NCBI GenBank assembly: GCA_963576475.1
Contig: OY754972.1
Span: forward strand, 16,048,506-16,112,505
Direction of reading: 5' to 3'
Length of the DNA stretch: 64,000 bases
Source of the DNA: Molanna angustata
Lineage: Eukaryota; Arthropoda; Insecta; Trichoptera; Molannidae
Shown in pieces: positions 47,594 through 56,079 of the stretch. The notes below the pieces were generated by a model. That model saw only the letters and a list, made by a program, of their open reading frames with translations. It did not search any database and was not told the DNA's origin. How positions within the stretch are numbered: the stretch's first letter is position 1; every line of letters starts with the position of its first letter. The position numbers and the translations under genes are program-made.

Positions 47594-48793
47594 ATGGCAT
47601 CAAAAAAAATAACTCTTTTAGAGTTGAAAGTGGTTGATTTAAAACATGAGTTGGAGGAGAGAGACGCTGATACATCAGGAAATAAAAATTCACTTCAACT
47701 ACGATTGAGAAAAGTGATGCAAGAAGTAGGTGAGGATCCAGACACATACCTTTTTGAAATGCCTTGCTCTAACAACGATCTTTGTCAAGTCTTAAAAGAA
47801 CATTCCAGAGACATAGAAGAGAAGTTTCAAGAACATTCCAGAGATATAAAAGGAGAAATTAAAGAAATCAAAGGAGAAGTAGCGATGCTTCAAAAGCATT
47901 CAAATACTATAGAAAAGAAATTCCAGAATTATTCTATGACCTTTGATGAGAAGATAAATGAATTAACTAAACAGATGAAAGTTTTGGAGAATCAAGTGCT
48001 TCCTTCAATCACGCCAATGAATTCCGAGCAAAATTCAGCTGTAGATACAAATTTTAAGTGTGTAGAAGATACAAGAGTACCAACAGTGGAGTGCGTGCGA
48101 AATGATATGCCAACCTTTGATGGAAAATGCCCCTGGGAAGAATATTTAACATTGTTCGAGACAGTGGCCATGATAAATGGCTGGTCCATGACAAGAAAGG
48201 CCTCAGTGTTGAGTGTATCATTACGAGGTGATGCTTTAAAAGTTTTGGAGACAATTCCTCTAGCTGAGCGACGAGATTTAAAATTGTTGATTGAGAGACT
48301 TGAGATGCGATTTGGACATAAGCACATGGAACAGTTTTACAGGTCACAACTTAAGAATCGTAATCAGAAATCTAATGAAACTCTCCAGGAATTTGAGGCG
48401 GATATAGCGCGTCTAATTAGATATGCATACCCTACGGTTCCTGATGATGTGTGTGAAAGCCTTGCAGTAGAAAAGTTCTTGGATGGATTGTGGGCAAATG
48501 AGACACAACAAGCTGTAAAACTAGCTAGACCACAAACTTTGAGTGACGCTCTAACCCAGGCACTCGAATTTGAATCTATAAAAAAATCTTTACGAGGTCA
48601 TGCTCAAGCCCGCGTTGTTGAGGCCGTTGAAGAGAATCAAAAACTCATCGAATGCATTGTCGAAAAGGTGATAAAGGCATTGCAAGGAAGAAAAAGACAG
48701 TTTCGCTGCTGGGGTTGTGGACGAGCTGGACATCTACGTAATCGGTGTCCAAATGAAGCAACAACGCAACAGCAACAGCCACAGGAAAACTAA
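47594..48793 (+). CDS. gag: Gag polyprotein with SAP-like N-terminus and CCHC knuckle
   Basis: 399 aa, ATG 86 nt after the LTR. Residues about 8-43 fit a SAP motif (LKVVDLKHEL, then a TSGNK turn and SLQLRLRKVM), a helix-turn-helix associated with binding AT-rich scaffold DNA. Residues about 65-138 are a coiled coil with a duplicated EHSRDI unit. Residues about 165-345 look like the retrotransposon gag/capsid region, starting near the PTFDGKCPWEEYL segment. The nucleocapsid ends in one zinc knuckle, C372-x2-C375-x4-H380-x4-C385, followed by a Gln-rich tail. It forms the virus-like particle and packages the RNA. The gag stop TAA follows directly on a candidate slippery site feeding pol. A SAP motif in Gag is unusual; that call is from pattern, not from a search. 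Confidence 0.93.
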   Translation: MASKKITLLELKVVDLKHELEERDADTSGNKNSLQLRLRKVMQEVGEDPDTYLFEMPCSNNDLCQVLKEHSRDIEEKFQEHSRDIKGEIKEIKGEVAMLQKHSNTIEKKFQNYSMTFDEKINELTKQMKVLENQVLPSITPMNSEQNSAVDTNFKCVEDTRVPTVECVRNDMPTFDGKCPWEEYLTLFETVAMINGWSMTRKASVLSVSLRGDALKVLETIPLAERRDLKLLIERLEMRFGHKHMEQFYRSQLKNRNQKSNETLQEFEADIARLIRYAYPTVPDDVCESLAVEKFLDGLWANETQQAVKLARPQTLSDALTQALEFESIKKSLRGHAQARVVEAVEENQKLIECIVEKVIKALQGRKRQFRCWGCGRAGHLRNRCPNEATTQQQQPQEN

Positions 48794-51700
48794 AAAGGGT
48801 TGATGGGAAGGGGCAACTGTTGACCTACATTACCAATGCCTCAAAGAGATCTGCAGTTGTTGCATCATTCAGTGGTCGAGATACCAGTATGTTTATAAAT
48901 GGCAAAGTAAATGGAAAGAATTTGAAACTTTTGCTGGATACTGGAGCAACAATGACAATCATGAGACCAGATTTGCTTTATAACAAAAAGTGTATTACAC
49001 CAACTAAATGGACATTACGAACAGCTACTGGGGAGTCGGCATCTATATGTGGTGAGACATATGCCAACTTTCAAATTGGTAGTTCTATCTTCGATCATCA
49101 GGTGCTAGTGGCGAATATAGAGGAGGAAGTTATTCTCGGAATGGACATAATGGCGAAATATGGATTCCAGTTGGATCTAAAGAGGCGATCTTTGAAAATT
49201 GGAGATGAAGATGTTCTCGTGCAAGAGCGTGAGGAATTTTCTACACGTGTTCTTGCAGCGGATGTTGTAACTATTCCAAAACAAAGTGAGATGTTAGTAC
49301 GAGTCAATTTAGACTGTGTTATCCCGAATGGACATGTTTTGGTTGTGGAGTCCAACGCCAACAATGAAGCAGGAAAAGGAGTATTAATTGCAAGAGCACT
49401 GATTCAAAACCAAAAGGAAATTTTAGTCAGATTAATGAACATAAATGAATATCCAGTAACTGTCAAAAAAGGAGCTTATTTAAGTGTGTGTTCATCAGTT
49501 TCATCAGTAACACAAAATGCCTGCATCGCACAAGTTTCTTCAGAGGATGTACCAAAACATCTTGAAGACTTTGTAAAAGATGCTTGTAAGGAACTTACCA
49601 AAGAACAAAGCAAACAAATTAGATACCTCATTGCTCATTATCAAGATGTTTTTGAGAATGCGAGTCTTTCTAAAGGAAGAACCAATGTTGTTCAACATCA
49701 AATAGATACGGGTGACGCAAGGCCTATCCGCCAATTACCTAGAAGGCTACCATTAGCAAAGCGGGCGGAAGCAGATCAAATTATTCAAGACATGGAAAGG
49801 GATAGCGTTATTGAACCATCAAGCAGCCCATGGTGTTCACCAGTAGTGTTAGTTAAAAAAAAAGATGGCTCAACTCGGTTCTGTGTGGACTTTCGCTTAT
49901 TGAATAATGTAACTAAGAAGGATAGTTATCCACTGCCTCGAATCGATGACACCCTAGATACATTGGCTGGTTGTAAGATCTTCTCAACTTTGGATCTAAA
50001 GAGTGGTTATTGGCAGGTTGGATTGGAACCCAAGGATAGAGAAAAAACGGCGTTTTCTGTTGGAAGTGGATTGTGGCAATTCAAAGTGATTCCATTTGGA
50101 CTTTGCAATGCACCGGCTACGTTTGAACGACTAATGGAAAGTGTGCTAAGAGGATTATCGTGGGAGACCTGTTTGGTATACTTAGATGACATCATCGTAC
50201 TTGGGAAGCGTTTTGAAGAACATTTAGGAAATTTGGAACAGGTATTTTCACGATTGAGGTTGGCCAACCTTAAACTCAATTGCAAGAAATGTATATTGTT
50301 CCGAAAGCAAGTCAACTATCTAGGTCATGTTGTCTCTGAGGAGGGAGTAGCAGTAGATCCTGAGAAGATTAAAGCTGTTCGAGATTGGCCAGTACTTAAA
50401 GACAAACATGAAGTAAGAAGCTTTTTGGGTCTGAGTACCTACTATCGACGATTTGTTCCAGGCTTTGCTGACATCGCAAAGCCACTGACAAAACTCACGG
50501 AGGAAAGCAGTGAATTCATATGGGATTTCAAGTGCCAACATGCATTTGAAGAATTAAAACAGGTTCTAATTAATTCTCCGGTTTTGAGTTATCCTCGAGC
50601 TGAAGGAATGTTTATTCTGGATACAGATGCAAGTAACGTTGGTATCGGAAGTGTGCTCTCCCAAGTACAAGATGGGGCAGAACGCGTGATTGCTTACTTC
50701 AGTAAAGTATTGTCGAAACCAGAACGCAATTACTGTGTAACACGAAGAGAATTGCTTGCTGTTATCAAGTCAGTTGAGCACTTTCGCAAGTATTTATATG
50801 GACGAAAATTTCTTTTAAGGACAGATCACTCGGCACTTGTGTGGCTTTTGCGATTCAAGAATCCTGAAGGTCAAGTGGCAAGATGGATAGAGAGATTGCA
50901 AGAATATGACTATGATTCTGAACATCGAGCCGGACTTCATCATAGAAATGCCGATGCACTGTCAAGGCGACCATGTCCAGAGGATTGCCAGCACTGTAAT
51001 AAGGCTGAGGAAAAGTTTTTTATAGCTTGTAGAACCACGGTCGTTGACAATTTTTGGCAAGATGATGAAATACGAGCAGACCAATTGGAAGACCCAGATC
51101 TCAAGTTTGTAATGCAGTGGAAGGAAAATGATCAAAGACCTTTATGGGAAGAAATAGCTTCACTATCTCCAAATATTAAGTCATACTGGGCTCAGTGGCA
51201 ATCCATTGTCGTGGAAAATGGGTTGTTAAAGCGTGTATTGGAGAATGAAGATGGAACACAGCAGAGACAACAACTATTGATTCCAAGGAAGAGAATTCCT
51301 GAAGTTCTTAAACTGCTTCACAATGATGTGTCTGGGGGACACTTGGGAGTTAAAAAAACCACAGAAAAAATTCGTCAACGTTTTTATTGGGTCAATTACA
51401 ATGGAGATGTAAAAGATTGGTGTAGAAGATGTGTAACTTGTGCCACTTCAAACGGACCTCAGAAACGAAGGCGTGCGCCAATGAGGCAGTATAATGTTGG
51501 TAGCCCATTTGAAAGGATAGCCATTGACATAGCGGGGCCGTTTCCCACAACGGAAAGAGGGAATAAATATATTCTGGTAGCAATGGACTATTTTAGTAAA
51601 TGGACAGAAGCCTATGCACTACCGAATCAAGAAGCTACCACTGTTGCTGAAGTCTTGGTAAGGGAACTGATAAGTCGTTTTGGAGTACCATTGGAGTTAC

Positions 51701-52995
51701 ACTCGGACCAGGGAAGAAACTTTGAATCAGCCGTATTCCAGGGAATTTGTGAAGCATTAGGAATTCGAAAGACGAGAACAACTGCTTTGCATCCACAGTC
51801 GGATGGAATGGTGGAGCGAATGAATCGAACAATTGGAAGATTTTTGTCAAAAGCAGTGTCCGATCACCAGAAGGATTGGGACGAATACATCCACTTGTTC
51901 TTATTAGCTTATCGAGCAGCAATTCATGAGACAACAGGGCAAACACCGGCAAGTGTGATTTTTGGCCGTGAGTTACGGTTACCTTGCGACCTGCAGTATG
52001 GATCTAAGCCTGGAGAAGATCTAGTTGGAGAAGATTATGTGTCAGATCTTCGGAGGAAAATGAATGCTATACATGACCGTGTACGGTCCAATATTCAAGT
52101 AGCTAGTGACAAGATGAAGGAGCGATACGACATTAAAGCTGTGGAAGGTGGTTATCAGGCTGGAGACTTGGTTTGGTTATTTAATCCACAACGACGACGA
52201 GGCTACTCACCAAAGCTTCAGAAATCCTGGGAAGGACCGTATGAAGTGATCAAAAGGATTAATGATGTGGTTTATCGTATACGAAGAAAACCAAATGGGA
52301 AGCCAAGAGTGGTACATTTCAATCGCCTGGCTCCCTTTTTAGGTGATAACAAGGATGAGGAAAAAAATCCAGTTGCTCAAGTTTGCAATGTCCAAAGTGA
52401 AGAAAAGACCTTCGAGGAATTCATGATGACTCCTTATCGACGCACTCGCCATGGTGTGACTGTGGAAATTGAGCAAGACCTCTTCGATATCCCAGAAGAT
52501 AATGTTTTAGCTTACTGTGTGGCTCAAGACATGAAGATGACTAGTGGTATAGCCAAAGTTATCATGAGAAAGTATGGGATGTTATATGAGCTAAAAGCCA
52601 AGAATCTGAAGATTGGAGAAGCGGTCCATTCACATTATGGAAAACAGCATTTATTCTACATGACGAATAAGGAAACGTCTGAGGAACGAGCAGAGTATGC
52701 TCAGATGTGGAACTGTCTACGAAGTATGCGGGATCAAATGTTACAGTTGAATCTTATGAAGCTCGGCATTCCAAAGATCAGTGATGGTATGGATTGGAAA
52801 GTGGTTCGGAATATGATAGAAGAGATTTTTCATAATACTGGAATTAATGTTCTAGTTTGCTGCTATAATCCAAGATACAGTAAAAATAAAAAAAAAAGTG
52901 TACCATGTTACTTTTTCAAAGCATCTCACTGTAGAGAAGGTTCAAAATGCCGATTTATTCATCTAGAGAATTCTGTTCGGGACGAACTGAACTAA
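48757..52995 (+). CDS. pol: Pol polyprotein: protease, RT, RNase H, integrase, macro domain, CCCH finger
   Basis: The open frame starts at 48757. No ATG precedes the protease closely enough (first ATG 48889), so expression is probably by -1 frameshift from gag. Numbering below counts the TTG at 48820 as residue 1 (1391 aa). Protease: LLDTGA with catalytic Asp 40. Reverse transcriptase: about 290-500, with VYLDD at 453-457. RNase H: DTDAS with Asp 601. Integrase: zinc ligands H834, H841, C871, C874; catalytic D903, D963 and E999 with exactly 35 residues between the last two; GPY at 1139-1141. A normal gypsy Pol would end near residue 1175. Here residues about 1216-1350 form a macro domain and 1363-1381 a CCCH zinc finger. 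The stop lies 11 nt before the 3' LTR. No frameshift or missing key residue is seen in the replication domains. Confidence 0.95.
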   Translation, partial: SNNATATATGKLKRVDGKGQLLTYITNASKRSAVVASFSGRDTSMFINGKVNGKNLKLLLDTGATMTIMRPDLLYNKKCITPTKWTLRTATGESASICGETYANFQIGSSIFDHQVLVANIEEEVILGMDIMAKYGFQLDLKRRSLKIGDEDVLVQEREEFSTRVLAADVVTIPKQSEMLVRVNLDCVIPNGHVLVVESNANNEAGKGVLIARALIQNQKEILVRLMNINEYPVTVKKGAYLSVCSSVSSVTQNACIAQVSSEDVPKHLEDFVKDACKELTKEQSKQIRYLIAHYQDVFENASLSKGRTNVVQHQIDTGDARPIRQLPRRLPLAKRAEADQIIQDMERDSVIEPSSSPWCSPVVLVKKKDGSTRFCVDFRLLNNVTKKDSYPLPRIDDTLDTLAGCKIFSTLDLKSGYWQVGLEPKDREKTAFSVGSGLWQFKVIPFGLCNAPATFERLMESVLRGLSWETCLVYLDDIIVLGKRFEEHLGNLEQVFSRLRLANLKLNCKKCILFRKQVNYLGHVVSEEGVAVDPEKIKAVRDWPVLKDKHEVRSFLGLSTYYRRFVPGFADIAKPLTKLTEESSEFIWDFKCQHAFEELKQVLINSPVLSYPRAEGMFILDTDASNVGIGSVLSQVQDGAERVIAYFSKVLSKPERNYCVTRRELLAVIKSVEHFRKYLYGRKFLLRTDHSALVWLLRFKNPEGQVARWIERLQEYDYDSEHRAGLHHRNADALSRRPCPEDCQHCNKAEEKFFIACRTTVVDNFWQDDEIRADQLEDPDLKFVMQWKENDQRPLWEEIASLSPNIKSYWAQWQSIVVENGLLKRVLENEDGTQQRQQLLIPRKRIPEVLKLLHNDVSGGHLGVKKTTEKIRQRFYWVNYNGDVKDWCRRCVTCATSNGPQKRRRAPMRQYNVGSPFERIAIDIAGPFPTTERGNKYILVAMDYFSKWTEAYALPNQEATTVAEVLVRELISRFGVPLELHSDQGRNFESAVFQGICEALGIRKTRTTALHPQSDGMVERMNRTIGRFLSKAVSDHQKDWDEYIHLFLLAYRAAIHETTGQTPASVIFGRELRLPCDLQYGSKPGEDLVGEDYVSDLRRKMNAIHDRVRSNIQVASDKMKERYDIKAVEGGYQAGDLVWLFNPQRRRGYSPKLQKSWEGPYEVIKRINDVVYRIRRKPNGKPRVVHFNRLAPFLGDNKDEEKNPVAQVCNVQSEEKTFEEFMMTPYRRTRHGVTVEIEQDLFDIPEDNVLAYCVAQDMKMTSGIAKVIMRKYGMLYELKAKNLKIGEAVHSHYGKQHLFYMTNKETSEERAEYAQMWNCLRSMRDQMLQLNLMKLGIPKISDGMDWKVVRNMIEEIFHNTGINVLVCCYNPRYSKNKKKSVPCYFFKASHCREGSKCRFIHLENSVRDELN
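48784..48790 (+). promoter_or_regulatory. Candidate -1 ribosomal frameshift site
   Basis: GGAAAAC, read G GAA AAC in the gag frame, is immediately followed by the gag stop TAA at 48791-48793. Slipping back one base gives GGA AAA CTA and enters the pol frame, which is open from 48757 after a TGA at 48754-48756. The A-site codon re-pairs well (AAC to AAA); the P-site has one mismatch, as in some known sites such as GGATTTT. No other good heptamer is seen in the 37-nt overlap. I have not identified a downstream stem-loop or pseudoknot. Confidence 0.6.
52462..52869 (+). other. Macro domain (OARD1/TARG1-like) within Pol
   Basis: Pol residues about 1215-1350. The order of motifs matches the human ADP-ribosyl hydrolase OARD1/TARG1: an entry strand with a D-L-F element, then ...LAYCVAQDMKMTSGIA (family: His/Tyr-Cys-hydrophobic, then M-x-x-G-I-A), then RKYG, a strand ending FYMTNK, a helix, P-K-I-x-x-G-M-D (family: P-R-I-G-x-G-x-D) and MIEEIF before the last strand. 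The Asp of the G-x-D motif (D1325) corresponds to TARG1 catalytic Asp125. The catalytic Lys84 has a neighbour one residue displaced (T-N-K1284 rather than T-K-K), so activity is uncertain. Family members bind ADP-ribose and remove it from proteins or nucleic acids. The homology call is from recognised motifs, not a search. Confidence 0.85.
52906..52962 (+). other. CCCH-type zinc finger at Pol C-terminus
   Basis: Pol residues 1363-1381 fit C-x7-C-x5-C-x3-H (C1363, C1371, C1377, H1381), with the aromatic residues and RFIH ending typical of single-strand RNA-binding CCCH fingers. A lysine-rich linker (KNKKKS) joins it to the macro domain. It ends 10 residues before the stop. Nucleic-acid binding is expected from the family; its target is unknown. 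Confidence 0.85.
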
Positions 52996-53006
52996 GAGGG
53001 AGGCAG
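52994..53006 (+). other. Polypurine tract
   Basis: AAGAGGGAGGCAG directly abuts the TG of the 3' LTR and overlaps the last two bases of the pol stop codon. This is the expected primer site for plus-strand DNA synthesis. The overlap shows that nothing is encoded between pol and the LTR. Confidence 0.85.
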
Positions 53007-53221
53007 TGTTATGAAATTAAGTACTATTTCTATTTAAATTGAAAATTTAAATAGAAATATTTTGAAAATAAGAACCCAAGAAAAATGAAAACAAAAGATT
53101 TGAGTAGTGAGTTGAAAAAACTAGACAAACCTTGTAAAAATATAAATTGTAGAAATATAAATTGTAAAAATAAATAAGACTTTGAACCATAATAAAATAA
53201 ATAAATATAAATTGCGGTACA
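53007..53221 (+). repeat. 3' LTR
   Basis: 215 bp, the same as the 5' LTR apart from one missing A and one A-to-G change in the second GTAAAAATATAAATT-type unit. It includes the same 33-bp palindrome (53026-53058) and the AATAAA cluster. It ends GGTACA and is followed by the ATAC target duplication. Confidence 0.95.
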
Positions 53222-53389
53222 ATACAAATACTTTAAACAAAAAATATGAAAATAACCTCTTTGAAACAAATAATTATTGTAAGAGTATGAATTTGTTAAC
53301 TATGTAAAACTTTGGAGAACATTAATAGTTTTTTTATTATGTATTTATTTAAAATTACACTACACTAGCTATCCCCATTCACAATACAG
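53222..53389. other. 3' flank of the LTR element
   Basis: Short AT-rich stretch starting with the ATAC target duplication. Confidence 0.6.
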
Positions 53390-53823
53390 AAGTTTTCAGC
53401 TCCTCTTTTCAAGTACAATCAGCTAGACTATGGAATGGCCTAAGTGATGAAGTAACGTCATCTCAATCCATTCAAATATTTAAAGGTAAATTAAAAAAAC
53501 TTTATTTGTCAAATAGTTCCTAAATTCCTTCTATATCCTTCCGTAACCTCCTTTTCCTCATTGCTATGATCAGTGTTATTTTTATTATTCTTTTATTTTT
53601 AAACTCTCTTTTCATTTTTTTCTCTTTGTAATTTTTTTTATATTTCTTACTCTTTTATGTTATTTTTTATCAATTCATTTCTCACTTAATTAGTACTGTA
53701 CCAATTTTACTAAGAGACTTCACGTTGCTCGGGTTGGTTGGAAGAAATTGCCTAATGGAAATAAACCTGCCTTTGTACACATGTACATAAATTATATAAA
53801 TAAATAAAATAAATAAATAAATA
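53390..53823 (+). mobile_element. LINE 3' end (Jockey/CR1-like) with (TAAA)n tail
   Basis: One frame reads SARLWNGLSDEVTSSQSIQI then FKGKLKKLYLSNSS and stop. This is the R-L-W-N-x-L ... F-K-x-x-L C-terminus of Jockey/CR1-type ORF2. The 3' UTR ends CGTTGCTCGGGTTGGTTGGA...GTACACATGTACATAAATTA and (TAAA)n, shared with 8590-8747. 5'-truncated at insertion. Confidence 0.82.
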
Positions 53824-53824
53824 A

Positions 53825-54075
53825 ATTATCTAGTTGGGGTGTTTCGGCTTTTTTCGAAATTTTTTAAAACTTTGGAAATATAGGCAGTTAAACCATAAAT
53901 TTATCATAAAAAATATTTTCTTTTTAAAAAATGTTTGAGAAACTCTGGAGCTTTTTTGAAAAAAACAAATTTGAGATTTTGCATTTGTATATATTCATAC
54001 AAATCTTCGAGGTTCTAGCTTATATGGTTTTTGAGATATATGGAAAAATAATGTAAAAATACAAAACAAAATTAA
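53825..54075 (+). repeat. Dispersed repeat R2 fragment
   Basis: TCTAGTTGGGGTGTTTCGGC, ATATAGGCAGTTAAACCATA, AAATGTTTGAGAAACTCTGG and TATATGGTTTTTGAGATATA match the middle of the 4463-5286 copy. It joins directly to the LINE (TAAA)n tail. Confidence 0.82.
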
Positions 54076-54079
54076 AATA

Positions 54080-55235
54080 TCTCAAATTTCCAGGTCGTGA
54101 CTGCATTTTTTCAGTTTTAACAGATGAAATCATAGAGAAATGACTTCACACATATGGTATCAATATTAAGTACATCGGCCTTTTAGTTTGATCTGTACAG
54201 AGGACACAAATTTTCATATTTATGTACAGCATACAATACCTAGTAGGTACCTATACAGTAGGCACACGGATTACGGATAACGGCATACACACAAAAACAT
54301 CACAACGAAACTCAAAGTATGCACTCTCTACATTGAGAAATTGAGAAACCCATTGAGAAATTGATGTAAAAAAATACTCTTAAAAATTGTGAAATCATGA
54401 CTCTCCACTATTCCAAAGTAGTTGAGAGTAAAAACTACGTATCTTGGTTTAAAGTGAATCAAATCTGAATTTTACTCAATTTATTTTCGGTATAACTATC
54501 ACAATTATTAGTAATGTAATATTATGATAGGTACTATAGTTATATGTCAATTATTTTTCATGATCTACCCACATACAATAACAATTGGTTTTTGTGCACC
54601 CCCGTTTTGTAAATTACATTTTTGGTAATACTATACACATTATTATTGTGGCAATTTCATAAATTGGTTTTGTTTCGTATATTATGTTGTATCCTCACAT
54701 CTATACACATTTCTTTTTCATTCATTTTTATGTTGTCTAATACATTTTTATGTTTTTACATCAACAAAATAATAACAGCTTTTGGGGGTGCTCGGCGCCA
54801 TTATCAAACCTAATTATTATTTTGTTTATTATTGCATTTTGTTATCTTCCCACTGACATTTTTATTGCTCGATCGTTTCATCGTCCGTTTGTTATTTATT
54901 GATTTTGCCGTTTGTTTGTTGTAAAAAATGAATGAGATATGACCAACACTAAACTATCCGCTACAAAGTGATTACAGCAAAAATTAAAACACAATTTTTC
55001 AACAACGTAAAAGTATATTTTTTATACCCGGTGCTGCTTGAGAAAGCAAACGTGAAACTAACTCATCAAGAAAATCATTTATGTAATTATTTGTAATGAT
55101 GTAAATTCAGAAATAGTAAAAAATATCCAGTACAATAAATAAAAATACACTCATACACGTAAGTTTTAGCAAATGCATTTAAAATAGTTTTTTGAAAACG
55201 CCAAATTATTCAAAACAAATACTTCAAAAAGGCAG
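54080..55235. other. AT-rich intergenic DNA
   Basis: No recognised feature. Confidence 0.4.
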
Positions 55236-55315
55236 GAATGGACGAGACTGATGGCTTCAGCCAAGGCCAGTCCAGGCATGTCCAGCTTATGATTATGGTA
55301 ATGATGATGGAATTC
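55236..55315 (+). repeat. RTE-like LINE 3' tail
   Basis: GAATGGACGAGACTGATGGC...TCAGCCAAGGCCAGTCCAGG...TTATGATTATGG...GATGATGG corresponds to the last ~80 bp of the LINE end at 11470-12047. Confidence 0.7.
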
Positions 55316-55740
55316 TTTCACACACATTTTGTTGTAGATTTTTTGTCTTTTTAAAAAGTTGTCAATAATCCTTTAACGCATTTTGGTTATGTGCGTTTTC
55401 GCTACATTCCTAAACAATACTTAATATACTCAATTTTCCAAAAAAAATGGAGTATTTTTGATAGTTTGACAATTTATTAAATCATAGAGAAGAAGCGGAT
55501 GTCTATGGAAAACTAATCACCCCTAAGTTAATGTTTTTTTCACATATATCAATATGAAGTCGATCGGACTTACATAATAGTTTGGGTTGTATAAAAGACA
55601 CGAAATTTCAAAGCATGAAACGGTACGGTGAATTTCGTAGTATGCACTTTGTACTTACATTAAAATTAAACAAAAAGGTAACTTTTAAAAATTGTAAAAT
55701 CAAACTTTCCACTAAGCCATAGTAGTGGAGAATAAAATAA

Positions 55741-55830
55741 ACAGTCGTCGACGGGGAGGTTAGAGCAGATGCGCCGGGAATCGTGCCGGTGTTTCGTTTT
55801 CGAAGCCAGCTGTTTAACCATCCGACAATC
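55741..55830 (-). repeat. tRNA-like relic
   Basis: The reverse complement has GGATGGTTAAACAGCTGGCT (A-box-like), then CACGATTCCCGGCGCATCTG near where a B box would be. No clean cloverleaf; probably a decayed SINE head. Confidence 0.4.
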
Positions 55831-55989
55831 ATCTCTTGATTGTAATTTATAGATTGTTGATGAATTATATTCACACGACCATGATAAATTGAGCAGCATC
55901 TAAAAACGTATTTTTTTTCTGTGGGTAAAATCTACGACTTTAGGTATGTATATCAATTATGAGCCATAAATTTATCAAATACTGTTACT

Positions 55990-56075
55990 TAACAATGTGG
56001 TTACCATGCTGAATTCGAAAGCCAATCTCCTGTTCGAATTCCAGCTCCGATGTTTCTATCTCTAAGTGTGTAAAG
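55990..56075 (+). repeat. tRNA-like relic
   Basis: GTGGTTACCATGCTGAATTC then CTCCTGTTCGAATTCCAGCT carries A- and B-box-like words about 30 bp apart. Head-only SINE or tRNA relic. Confidence 0.4.
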
Positions 56076-56079
56076 AGTG

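Larger units (their letters stand above)
47292..53221 (+). mobile_element. Complete Ty3/gypsy-type LTR retrotransposon with macro + CCCH extension
   Basis: A 5.9-kb element with two near-identical LTRs (47292-47507 and 53007-53221), TG...CA ends and a 4-bp duplication ATAC at 47288-47291 and 53222-53225. Inside are a primer-binding site, gag, pol in the -1 frame, and a purine tract touching the 3' LTR. The domain order protease, RT, RNase H, integrase places it in Ty3/gypsy rather than Copia; RT with YLDD and an integrase with a GPY motif agree with this. There is no env. Both reading frames are unbroken and the LTRs differ at only two sites, so the insertion is recent and possibly still competent. 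It lies about 170 bp upstream of an older LINE 3' end. It differs from ordinary gypsy elements by a SAP-like motif in Gag and by a macro domain and CCCH finger at the end of Pol. Confidence 0.96.

Noticed and set aside
48820..48822. TTG as a real pol start codon
   Set aside because: No ATG start lies near the protease, the frame is open upstream to 48757, and a slippery site at the gag stop explains expression better.
49007..51952. Minus-strand frames inside the pol gene
   Set aside because: Shadow frames of the long plus-strand pol frame.
52400..52995. Pol C-terminal extension as an env gene
   Set aside because: No signal peptide, transmembrane segment or fusion-protein features; it is in frame with pol and matches macro and CCCH patterns.
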